A stretch of DNA of 64,000 nucleotides from Eunapius fragilis (lineage: Eukaryota; Porifera; Demospongiae; Spongillida; Spongillidae): positions 3,287,692 through 3,351,691 of the forward strand of contig OY811989.1 of the NCBI GenBank assembly GCA_963681505.1, written 5' to 3'. How positions within the stretch are numbered: position 1 is the stretch's first letter; each line of letters starts with the position of its first letter. Position numbers and translations under genes: made by a program. Below, piece by piece: positions 26,664 to 36,330 of the stretch. The notes below the pieces were generated by a model. That model was given only the letters and a program-made list of their open reading frames with translations. It was not told where the DNA came from and ran no database searches.

Positions 26664-27000
26664 TAGTCGGGCGGGCCCTACCACCGCGTTTGGTCGGGTG
26701 GTAGGGCGTCAAGCCTATACCAAGATTTGTGCTGCTGCAATGGGCATTGCAGCTCCAATCGAATTGCAGCGTTCAAGTGGGTTCATTATCACCCAATTAG
26801 CGGTTGATGTAAGATAGCCCTACATGTATGGCTTGTGGCCGCTTCTGCCATTTTGGTACGGTGGTGGTAAACCACATAAATGTGTATATTATAACATAAT
26901 GATTTCACAGCATATATTACATAACTGTTCTGCACAAATCTTGGTATAGGCTTGACGCCCTACCACCCGACCAAACGCGGTGGTAGGGCCCGCCCGACTA
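26664..27000. mobile_element. MULE-type MITE, copy 1, 9-bp TSD
   Basis: 337 bp with inverted ends starting TAGTCGGGCGGGCCCTACC, extending about 60 bp. It is flanked by perfect 9-bp duplications GTCGCCACC at 26655-26663 and 27001-27009. Nine-base duplications are characteristic of Mutator-like elements. No coding capacity. A second copy is at 33623-33951. Confidence 0.9.
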
Positions 27001-27597
27001 GTCGCCACCCGCGAGTGCCGATATCGGTTGTCTTGAATATACAGCAAACAGGAAGGATAATTATACAAACATACCTGACCCCAAGAGATCGTCAGCTATC
27101 ACTCTATACTACTAGCGCTTCGTTTATCAAAAAACGTGCTCCGTACGAAAGAAAACAACTGTTTTATCCAATTAAGCGGATTTCTGGTATAGTCGCCAGT
27201 GCGGTTGGTCTGTCGCCACGTATGGTAGGAGTGCTCGCCACCCCCCTGTATTTCGTTGTTACGTAGCGCATGGAAGGTGGATTGTAACACAACATTGCTC
27301 AACCAAGTTATCAAGTATGGAGCAGCCTTTAACCACCCCAGGAAAGCTTCACTTTGTATTTGTTACTAGTATAGGAGGCGACCATTCATTCATACTACTT
27401 CTTTTACTGCCGAAATTGTATATACAGCTAAGGATTGAAGTATATGTACCGTTATAAGATAGTGCCATGCCAATATTAATTAGCTACTGTAATGTTATGG
27501 TTGCTGAGAAGATGGATCAGGTTACAAATGATATGTGATCAACAATGGCATAGTGCCTTATCAGGCTCCATGTTTTAGATGTCACATAAGTTTTTAT

Positions 27598-28211
27598 TTA
27601 ATTGAGAGATGCAGCATTCCCCCTCTGAATGGCAACAGAAAACCTTTGCAGGAGGTATGCTAGAGAGCTTTTGTCACCAGTGGTGTTAGCTATGCGGTGA
27701 CCCAAGTCTGATAGGAAAGAAATGGAGCGACACTCCAGTTGTTTCAAAGGCAACAGGTGTGAAGGAATGGTATGCATGGGAGGTGAGGTAATTGTACTTC
27801 TTGATCTTGGTCTGCTCTGCTTGGTTCGCTGTTGCACATAATTCAGAGGCTGTCATGGATAGATGGGAAGTGGCAAAAGTGTCTATGCAGATTGCATCCC
27901 AAACCAACAATTCGATTCGACCATGGTACCATGGTGATTCCATCAGGATGCTTACCATCTGATCAAGACCAGTGGGCTCTAGCTGAGAAGGAACATTGGC
28001 AGAGGACAAAGCCCTGTGCAGAATATCCTTCATTCTGCATGTCATGGTAGAAGTGGCGGCCAGCACTAAAACGACAACTGTGTGTGCTGAGCATGTCCAC
28101 ATTTGATCCACAGTGGTGGCAAATGTGAGGATGCAGATATAGTGTTATCATCCATGCGAAGGCCCAGGGATGCATATTACCCTCCCTCACTTCCTTCAGA
28201 GCTGCATCCAT
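27598..28211 (-). pseudogene. C-terminal fragment of an RT-associated retroelement protein
   Basis: On the minus strand, blocks ICHHCGSNVD..STHS, CRFSAGRHF, SSANVPSQLEPTGL, LLVWDAICIDTFATSHL, ANQAEQTKIKKY, VAFETTGV and LLQRFSVAIQRGNAASLN match, in order, the C-terminal region I recall from reverse-transcriptase-bearing proteins widespread in invertebrates. The blocks are in several frames, so it is a fossil. The reverse transcriptase itself is missing, as in a 5'-truncated insertion. The superfamily is uncertain (non-LTR type suspected). Confidence 0.6.
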
Positions 28212-29175
28212 GCTCTCAGCTGAATTCTCACTCCATTACAGAACACTACAATATGATATTACTTCATTTTATGCATGTACAGCATATGTAAGCTAGGTCT
28301 AAGTTCAAGATAATCTTCTCTGTATTTGCAGAAGTAGCTGTACTCTCTCCAGCTAAGCTTGATATGCTATAGGCCTACATTTAATAGGCTTTTAGCTGAA
28401 AGGACCGCATGCGGAATGAGATACAACCCGTTATGTACCCCTATGGCGAACACTCCTCCACAACATACAAACCTCAAACGCTTAGCACTCAAGATATAGG
28501 ACACATTTGGGAGCCGAATGGTTGCCAATTTAAGCCTAAAGACATAATTTGTGGAGGTAGGAGTAGTCGCCACCCCTGGCGACTACTACTTACGAGCGTA
28601 AATTCAGTTGGAGTGTTCGCCACCCTCACTAATTCTTGACTCAAAAGGTTTATTTTAAAACAAAGCTAAGTACATTGTACAGAAATAACTGCTCTTCTAT
28701 AATAGCACGATTTTACGCCAATCTGTGCTACATACTTCGCTAACACTCACTTGCACCAATAGAACCCGCCAGCAAATGTGCGGTATTTACCGCGCCATTT
28801 TACCTATAAATGAGGTAGCTAACTTTGTATAATTATTTTGCAAAAACGTTAATAGTAAATAAAACTTGAACAAAGTACCGTAAACACAGAGTCCCAGGAG
28901 TATTACTTCCATTTTGTGCCAAGACATACAAACGTTAGGTAAGCCCTAGCGCCACGTTTGAAAGGAAGAGTGGCGAGCACTCCTGCACTGGCGACCATAC
29001 CTGACGCTACCCTACAGGTTGTATAAATTTGGCTGTGTACCGTTAGTTTTTGTGGTTTACTGACCCGTTGTCGGTAGTATGCGATGTGTATATAATTGGA
29101 AAATGCTGGCATTTTGTGAAATTAGAAACTGCCTAAAAATGCCGAACTTCCCGTGGAATTTTTTCGACAGGCCTA

Positions 29176-29408
29176 GCCTAATGCCCTGTAGCTACTAATA
29201 ACGTGCACTACACAATTTTAAAAAGTGGTTCACTTACATCGTAGTTTCACACATATGATTCCAAGTGAATAACTTGTATGACTGCCTGCATACTTACAGC
29301 GGCGGCCGAATGCAGTAAATATTATAAAAGTGCTCATTCATTAGAATCTGAAATCGTGGTCCGAGTCCCGATTTCTAATGAATATTATGCATGTGAATTT
29401 GTAGTGGG
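29176..29408. other. Target duplication and spacer right of the Plavaka-type element
   Basis: 29176-29183 is the right GCCTAATG duplication. The rest shows no recognisable gene. Confidence 0.5.
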
Positions 29409-29673
29409 ATGGCCATGGACGGAAAGAAGTATTCGAAAAGAACGAATCTCAGCATACAAGATAAGAAAAGTATGGTTGAAGAAATCCGAGATGGTATACC
29501 GGTACGTAATTTGGGGAAGAAGTATGGTATAAGCCGATCACAAGTGTACAGTTCTCCTCCTGTGCGATCACGTGATGTACCTTTGCACTCTAAGATAGGA
29601 GTAAATAAGTCAAAGTATCCTATTATTGACCAAGCAGTCTTTGAATGGTTTCTTGCAATGGGCGAGGCAGTAC
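29409..29673 (+). pseudogene. CENP-B/pogo-type DNA-binding fragment
   Basis: MAMDGKKYSKRT begins a helix-turn-helix of CENPB_N/pogo type (IQDKKSMVEEIRDGI ... LGKKYGISRSQVYS), followed by the start of the second CENP-B helix-turn-helix (YPIIDQAVFEWFLA). A good splice donor GTACGT follows at 29674. Later exons, in particular the DDE domain, are not found before the right arm of the duplication begins at 29926. It could be a truncated Tigger/pogo copy, or the first exon of a gene whose rest was displaced. Confidence 0.5.
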
Positions 29674-29925
29674 GTATAAAGTGTTGCCTATCTCAATGTG
29701 CTTGTTTTGTTGTTTTTCCCCCTCGTGATATTTTCAATGCATGCATGTCGTAGTGTGTTTTTGACTTGGTTATTGATATTGCAGTAGTTCAGGTTCAGTG
29801 GCATTCAGTTGCTCAATTCACATGGTATTGCACACCACTAGAACACATACAATTGGGGGGTGGGGGAGGAGGATGAAAAGAATTTTTAAAAACTACTAAG
29901 TAAAAAATGCAACTTGCTTATATCC
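29674..29925. other. Spacer with short G-rich run
   Basis: Contains GGGGGGTGGGGGAGGAGG near 29856 and no coding signal. It ends where the right arm of inverted duplication 1 begins. Confidence 0.4.
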
Positions 29926-31226
29926 TTTTTTATTCCTTGTACAATAGCAAGTGCATGATATCAGTGCCTGTGATCGCCTTAGTATGCTGAACCAATTTAA
30001 AACTAACAGAATGGTGCTATGAACACCTATTTCATAACTCACTGTGCACATTCTCTTTCTGATGTGAATACCCTGTCACTGCAAAGCATCTTCCAACATG
30101 TGGGTGTGTGTGCTTTGCAGTTTGTTCATTTACCACCATCGTTTAAGTAGTCACAGATACCTGATAGACAGTACCTGAGCAAGTTAGTGGAGATGGTTGT
30201 TTTCTGCATTCAGTGAGTGTTGGTAAGGTGATTTTTTTAAAAAGCAAACTGTCTATTGCTAATATTAAATTGTATGCAGGTGTACAGTGTGTTGCAGTGG
30301 AATCAAATGGCTCAACTAAACTAACGAGCTCACATAGTACAAATGAGCAAGTGAAGAGGTAACCAGAGCAGATGCATCACCGTACATGCATGTTTACAAC
30401 TAGCACCCCAAGCCAAACTGGCAGGGTTCTCCACACCACCAAGGGGGGTAAGGGCATGGTCACAGCCAGTATGGGGGTAAGAAAGCAACAGCACTCGTGA
30501 CTTATAATCGTAGGCATGCATACAATATGAACATGGCTTAATGTATGCACATGTACTGTACGGTTTTAGGTTAGTTGATGTACATGTAGAGCTATGCACA
30601 AGTGTGTATGGTTCCTACACATATAAAAGCAGCATTACATGTAGCTTAATCCTATGCAGTGGCAGCCAGCCTAACATGATCATGCATGCTCCACAGACAT
30701 TTGTCCGCAACGTCATCTGCCTGTAAAGAGCAGAGACCTTAACGCAATTGATATCCGTATAATCAGTTGGCAAAGCTGCCCTAAATATAAAGCAGTACCT
30801 GGTATCCCATTTTTGACATGCAATGCTGCAGCTGGTACCGTACACATTTGGTCATGCCAAATCACCATATCCATCGACATATTGCATAATGCATGATGGT
30901 GTGAGCATCACTCCACACACTGTACCTTTATCTTGTGTCATGCTTTTCATTATTGCACAGCAGAAGATGGTGTGCTCATCGCCAAAACTAAGATGAGTAA
31001 TCGTGGTATGATAACTGCACTCCTCCCTTCCCTTACTGCACCGAATTTATATGATTGACAATATTCTGAATGAGACTGATATTCCAGGTACATCTTTATT
31101 AATGTATACCTACTCCGGTCCTCTCAGCCGGAGGTGTTATGTGGTCAGGTGCTCAAACAAGGTGCATAACCAAGAGAACACTAGTGCACGTGTATATCAT
31201 CTAGCAAGTGAACACGTGAGGTAAAA
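29926..31226 (-). repeat. Right arm of inverted duplication 1
   Basis: Continuous reverse-complement counterpart of 15917-16561 plus 19645-20298, with a small number of substitutions (for example the A run at 30233-30242). It preserves the site that is occupied by the hAT-like transposon in the left arm. Nothing coding is recognised. Confidence 0.85.
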
Positions 31227-32979
31227 TTGAAGTTACAATGCACCATATAGTGAAAGTTTTTTCTTTGGTTGGGTACTCAGGTTGTGTCCATCCTCCACCA
31301 AGGTAAAATAGCAAGGTTGAATCTCTTATTCTGACAATGAAGTGAGCGTGCAGGTATTACTTACATGTACGGTAGCCGTCGTACATGAAATGAAGGTAAG
31401 AAGTACAGGTAGGCAGGGTGTGCGGAGAAGGAAACGAAATATTAAAAAGGGCGGATTATGTAGCGCTACAGGAAACTATCATCTTAATATTGAAAGCAAC
31501 AGGTTGACACAGTCAAGGTTTATTGATACATTGGTCACAAAGTGAATCTCATTAGCAACCCTCCGTGGGGCATTTTATATCAGCTAACAGCTTACTTGAG
31601 GTTGCAATGAATGTGCCTTAAAGTCGCATTTTGCGAGCTGTTAAAACATTTTGCGAGCCGCTACTGTAGGTAACAGTGATAAACTGATCTCAAATGTGGC
31701 CACAAAAATTTTGTGTGGCAGGAAGGGATAATCTAAGACACCCATTATCATGTTACTACAAATGCTACTATTCCTTTTTGATATTTTATGACAAACTTTG
31801 TCATAAAATATCAAAAAGGAATAGTAGCATTTGTAGTAACATGATAATGACTAAATGCCTTTCTAAACACCCTGCCATGCATGTATACAATGTGGAGATG
31901 GCTGGTGTCTATGGGTGCGTGAGTGTGGCATGGCTGCAATTATAACTAATTAGCAAACAAACCACAATCCTTACAGGTGTGTATAGCTGAAAGGAAATAC
32001 CAAAATCCTCATGGGAAGAAGGGCCAGTGGAGCAGGTGTTTTGTGAACTATGCATGGTTTCTGTCTGTCAGAGGTATGCTAGGACACCAGCCTCCCCCTA
32101 TATGAAACCCACATATCGCACCATGCAGCATCCCCATATCACACCCACTGCTTGCAACAAAGTAATTTGTTTAAGTGACCATGCACAGTGATGTAATGTT
32201 AATCTCCAATGGCTGAAATAACTTCTATGATCTTTTTAAACAACAGTAGGCACCTATTAAACAAAATTAGACCTCCAGGCTGCATTACGCTAGCAATGGT
32301 GATATGGGGATGGTTGGTCTGTCCTAGTGTGAATGTGGGTGTGGTATGGGGTGGATAGGGATGTACGTTTCTGATGTTTGACAACGGTGAATTAGGCAGA
32401 AACTTAGCTCCCTCCGAAAAGTGATTACATGACGTACCATGGCCACGTGGTTCGGAGGTTTAAAAGGCTGGTACCTTAGTACAACTGTCATTTTACCTTT
32501 CATGCACACACTGCATCAGTGTTGTGTGGATGTGTGGATGTGTGTATGTGTCTGGTGTTTTATCCTTCCAATAGGTACAATATTCGTGATTCTTATCCGT
32601 AGAGCTGTTCCTCGGCGTTTTCAACGTATGTTTTGTGTGCCTATTGTACACATCCTGTGCAGAGCGGTGTGTTAAGGCGAAGGACTTTTTCCGCTTTGAC
32701 ACTTTTCACTCAAATAGTTTTTTCCTCACTGTGAATTTTCCCATGTCATTGGAGGGTGTGTGGGACCATCCCTCTAAATGTCATCGTGCATGGCCCCTGC
32801 TCTTGGTGGTTGTGTATGTATCAATCTGGTTGTGTGCGTTTGCATCCATGCAATGTTGTTGTTGGAAGTGTGCACAATGAAGTTATAAACCAATACTCTA
32901 TTTTGGTTATTTAGGAGTGTGGAATGTGCTATACTGGTGTGGGAGGGAGTCCTAGTGGGGATGTGGTGCTGGTTTCCTA
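31227..32979. other. Stretch without recognised gene
   Basis: One candidate exon at 31977-32073 has an acceptor (CTTACAG), a donor (GAG/GTATGC) and an open frame (VCIAERKYQNPHGKKGQWSR...), but no family is recognised and no partner exons are convincing. A frame at 32439 begins in a good start context (ACCATGG) but runs into TG-rich sequence. Also holds the palindrome at 31743-31849. Confidence 0.35.
31743..31849. repeat. Perfect 53-bp-arm palindrome with 1-nt centre
   Basis: 31743-31795 is the exact reverse complement of 31797-31849; base 31796 (C) is the centre. The arm starts CATTATCATGTTACTACAAA. AT-rich and free of mismatches. Confidence 0.95.
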
Positions 32980-33265
32980 CAGTGGCGTAGCGGGGGGGGG
33001 GGGGGGGGGGGGGCAGGGGGGGGGGGGGGGGGGGGGGCATATGTCCCCAGGCGCAAGGGTTTAGGGGCGCCAAAATAGACAATTTGCACAGATTATTATC
33101 GCGTTAACGCGAACGGGCCCGCGGGCACATCTTGAGTCTTGTTAACAAACATCTGCACTCGCAAACTTTTAAATTTATTTCTAATCACCGACATTGAAGA
33201 TACGGTATCCAATCGTCACCTCCACTGTTGAATAAACCCACGACAATTGCAGTTCCAACTTCAGG

Positions 33266-33551
33266 CAGTGGCGGATCCAGGGGGGGGGGGGGGGGCACCG
33301 GGGGCACGTGACCCCCCCTTTCGTTCGCCTAATTATATATTCATAGTCGCGCAATGTAGCGTTTTAAATTGCATTTTGAACGTACAGCTATCAAAAGCGT
33401 CCACGCTTCGCGCGGGACGGGGGCATATCCCCCTCCCGCACCCACCCCCTTTCGGTAAACCACGCACATTTCTCACTTAATTCTAACTTTTCATTATTGG
33501 TGCCCCCCCCCCCCCCCCCCCCCCCCTTCAAAATTCCTGGATCCGCCCCTG
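33266..33551. mobile_element. hAT-like MITE, TSD TTCAGG
   Basis: 286 bp with ends CAGTGGCGGATCCAGG and CCTGGATCCGCCCCTG, flanked by TTCAGG at 33260-33265 and 33552-33557. Poly-G (about 33280-33294) and poly-C (about 33506-33526) runs lie just inside the opposite ends, so they extend the inverted repeat. No coding capacity. Confidence 0.85.
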
Positions 33552-33562
33552 TTCAGGGTTAT

Positions 33563-33615
33563 CGCTCGCTGCCATTGTGAGCCTGTTATGCACAGGCTCA
33601 CAATGGCAGCGAGCG
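33563..33615. repeat. Perfect 24-bp hairpin, 5-nt loop
   Basis: CGCTCGCTGCCATTGTGAGC... (33563-33586) pairs exactly with 33592-33615. Its last two bases overlap the target duplication of the adjacent MULE-type MITE. Confidence 0.9.
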
Positions 33616-33622
33616 GTTAGCC

Positions 33623-33951
33623 TAGTCGGGCGGGCCCTACCACCGCGTTTGGTCGGGTGGTAGGGCGTCAAGCCTATACCAAGATTTGTGCTGCTGCAAT
33701 GGGCATTGCAGCTCCAATCGAATTGCAGCGTTCAAGTGGGTTCATTATCACCCAATTAGCGGTTGATGTGAGATAGCCCTACATGTATGGCTTGTGGCCG
33801 CTTCTGCCATTTTGGTACGGTGGTGGTAAACCACATAAATGTGATATAATGATATTCACAGCATATATTACATAACTGTTCTGCACAAGTCTTGGTATAG
33901 GCTTGACGCCCTACCACCCGATCAAACGCGGTGGTAGGGCCCGCCCGACTA
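33623..33951. mobile_element. MULE-type MITE, copy 2, 9-bp TSD
   Basis: 329 bp, nearly identical to 26664-27000 apart from a few substitutions and a small deletion. It has the same ends (TAGTCGGGCGGG) and is flanked by perfect CGGTTAGCC duplications at 33614-33622 and 33952-33960. Confidence 0.92.
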
Positions 33952-34480
33952 CGGTTAGCCATTATCGTACAGACAGGTACACATAGCGCCAGTCATAGCG
34001 CGAGGGTAGTTTTGCGGGGGCGGATACTTCCCCAAACTATATTTTCTAATGAAAATGATTGAATGTACGTGCGAAGGCATAGGTTGCTTGCGGAAGCAAA
34101 TGCAGTGTATTAAATTATTGTCTGTTAATACGAAAGTATCATGTTTTTGTGGCTTAAAAAGTGCGAAAGTTGCAAAGCCAGACCCCTTTGGGTGAGCTTT
34201 GCATACCTCCTTGCTGGGATGATCGAGCCCCCGGCATATCCCTCTCCGCCCTTGCGGCTGCCTACCAACCCTCGCTGCAAAATCCTAGATCCGCCCCTTT
34301 ATTTGTAGGGGGGGGGGGGGGGGGGGCCGCCATTATTGCTTTATGTCCCCCGGCGCTCAACAACCACACTACGTCACTGGTTTCCTAGTGGGCAACATGT
34401 CATTTATGGCTAATCCTTAGAATAGAGGGAGTTAGAAACATCTCAACGAATACATGCATGCATGCTTGGTTTCAGAGAAG

Positions 34481-34580
34481 GATAATCTCGTACCCAGACC
34501 CTCTAACCACAGCTGCGGATGATTACATGACCCTGTGCGCTTTGGTGTCACAATCGCGGTTGGAGGGTCTACAGGGAAGA
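34481..34580. repeat. Dispersed TCTCGTACCCAGACC repeat, copy 1
   Basis: Begins TCTCGTACCCAGACCCTC and has a reversed partner GAGGGTCTAC near its end; it shares the CAGCTGCGGATG.ATTAC core with the copy at 63586-63660. The CGTACCCAGACC motif also occurs at about 36350, 57938 (minus) and 58745. Confidence 0.55.
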
Positions 34581-34707
34581 AGGAAGTGGTTATATAATTC
34601 CAATCTCCGCGGCATCTTATAATTATATTCCGTATAAGTATCAGCATAAAACTGGTATATAAGGGGCCGGGGCCTCAGCGAGTATAGGATGCAAGCAGTT
34701 GGATGAG

Positions 34708-35544
34708 ATGTTCAGCGTCACTTTATCCGCACTGTGGGTTATCAGTCTGTGTCTTGTGAGCAATGTTATCGCTGGACAACGCCCCCTCGATCGCGAAGAG
34801 TGAAGTGGAGCAACAAGCATATCGTAGGTGTCAATTATAATATGCATGTCTAAATTAAGAATACGGCGTATGATTACAGAAACTACCCTGAAGTATCGCG
34901 ACTGTGAGGAGGCGTACCTGTTTGGCCAGAGAACCAATGGGATTTACGAAATACTACCCGACAATGACGGGCCGTCGTTTCGTGTTTACTGTGATATGAC
35001 CACCGACCAAGGAGGGTGGACTGTGTTCCAGAGGAGAAAAGATGGATCGCAGAACTTCTACCTTAACTGGATTGATTACGTGCGAGGGTTTGGAGACCTC
35101 GACGGAGAGTTTTGGTTGGGATTACGTAATCTGCAACGCCTCACTCGTACGACTTCTCAGATGAGAGTTGATATGCAGGATTGGAATAACGCTGCGGCAT
35201 ACGCTAAATACGACTCCATGGTGATCGGAGACGCCGCCTCCAAGTACACTTTGTCCATCTCTCGTTACAGTGGCACTGCTGGGGACTCACTGACTAGTCA
35301 TAACGGGATGAAGTTTTCTACTCCCGATCAGGATAACGATCTATGGCCTAATAACTGCGCACAGACGTTCAAGGGGGCATGGTGGTATCGAGAATGTCAC
35401 GAGTCTAATCTGAACGGCCAGTATCTTGGCAATACTGTAAATAGGGGGGTTGTGACGTCTTTTGCCGATAGCATCAACTGGAGAACGTGGAAGGAATACT
35501 ACTATTCCTTGAAGTTTACGGAGATGAAAGTTCGACGAAACTGA
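34708..35544 (+). CDS. Secreted fibrinogen-domain (FReD/ficolin-like) protein, 2 exons
   Basis: Exon 1 (34708-34799) encodes a signal peptide (MFSVTLSALWVISLCLVSNV). A 60-bp intron (GTGAAG...TTAAG, 34800-34859) joins it in phase to exon 2 (34860-35544). Exon 2 is a complete fibrinogen-related domain: YRDCEEA at the start, VYCDMTTDQGGWTVFQRR, WIDYVRGFGDLDGEFWLGL, the calcium-site region TPDQDNDLWPNNCAQ, and WWYRECHESNLNGQYLG. All four family cysteines are present. The total is about 258 residues, the size of a single-domain ficolin-like lectin without a collagen stalk. Such proteins bind glycans or acetylated groups outside the cell and often act in recognition of microbes. The weak acceptor leaves a small doubt about the first exon. 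Confidence 0.85.
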
Positions 35545-35799
35545 TGACAGTCTAAACTATTACCTTGTTTAGCATATATAGTTTTATGCCATCGTAAAAC
35601 CATTGCAACTAGTTTTTTTTTTTTTTTTCCCCACAAGGAGATAAGATTTTAAAGCCAACCGTACAATCGAGAACACCTATGTTAGGAGACCGGCCACTTA
35701 ACCTTAACCTCGTTACCAGGCCGTTTTTATTAAATTAAAGTTGGAGGGGAGGGGGGGGGGGGGGGGGGTTATCGTAACCATATGGAACGCCAAATGATA
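35545..35799. other. 3' flank of the FReD gene with T and G runs
   Basis: T run near 35611-35628 and a G run at about 35752-35768. No gene seen and no canonical AATAAA. The giant inverted repeat starts at about 35800. Confidence 0.5.
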
Positions 35800-36033
35800 T
35801 GGAGCGCCAAATGCGCCAAAATTCATCAAATTTATTCGCATGGTTCCGCAATGTCATTCGTATGGTTGCAACTATATCATCAACTGTTTTTGACAATCGC
35901 GGTCTCTCGTTTTTCAATCGCATCGACCGTTTCCTTCATTCTTAGGGACATAAATTTCAATCGCATTGACCATTTTTGACAATCGTACTGTTCACTCGAC
36001 ATCGATGGTCAACACTTATCAATCGATGCCTTT

Positions 36034-36330
36034 GAACCATCGATCGATGCTATTAAACCATCGATCGATGCTACTAAACCATCGATCGATGCTACTAAAC
36101 CATCGATCAATGCAACTGAACCATCGATCGATGCGATTGGACCATCGATCGATGCGATTGGAACATCGATCGATGCGATCGGACCATCGATCGATGCGAT
36201 CGGACCATCGATCGATGCGATTAGACCATCGATCGATGCGATTAGACCATCGATCGATGCGGTTGGACCATCGATCGATGCGATCACCATCGATCGATGC
36301 GAATATGCGATTGGACCGTCGATGTAATTC
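36034..36330 (+). repeat. 21-bp CGATCGATG minisatellite, about 14 copies
   Basis: Unit ACCATCGATCGATGCGATY.G, 21 bp. Because 21 is a multiple of three, frames stay open on both strands and give spurious repeats such as DHRSMRL. Confidence 0.95.

Larger units (their letters stand above)
26637..29015. mobile_element. Nested element with GTAGGGTAGCGT ends and GTCGCCA repeats
   Basis: The left end GTAGGGTAGCGTAGGTAGTGG (26637 on) matches, on the other strand, GTAGGGTAGCGTCAGGTATGG ending at 29015; both lead into GTCGCCA. The TCGCCA motif recurs at about 26655, 27001, 27190, 27212, 27234, 28566, 28614, 28972 and 28990 on either strand, and forms an 11-bp perfect hairpin at 28562-28587. No target duplication is clear. 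It contains the MULE-type MITE and a retroelement fragment. Confidence 0.5.
20656..29175. mobile_element. 8.5-kb two-gene Plavaka-type DNA transposon, 8-bp TSD
   Basis: Ends TAGGCCTGTCGAAAAAA (20656 on) and, on the other strand, the same motif ending at 29175, flanked by a perfect GCCTAATG duplication (20648-20655 and 29176-29183). Short AAAATGCC motifs recur near both termini, and CACAGCCAAATT appears subterminally at both ends (near 21050 and 29030). The element holds a divergent gene pair, a minus-strand transposase (24923-21313) and a plus-strand companion (25035-26204), with 111 bp between starts, then a nested element at about 26637-29015. The homology of the transposase to the Plavaka group is established below. 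I do not recall the usual TSD length of that group, so the match between boundary and family is inference. Confidence 0.75.
32980..34379. mobile_element. hAT-like element, 8-bp TSD GTTTCCTA, host of two MITEs
   Basis: Ends CAGTGGCGTAG (32980-32990) and CTACGTCACTG (34369-34379), flanked by GTTTCCTA at 32972-32979 and 34380-34387. Long G runs lie just inside both ends (about 32991-33037 and 34309-34326). No transposase is recognisable. Two later insertions, 33266-33551 and 33623-33951, lie inside. Confidence 0.85.
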
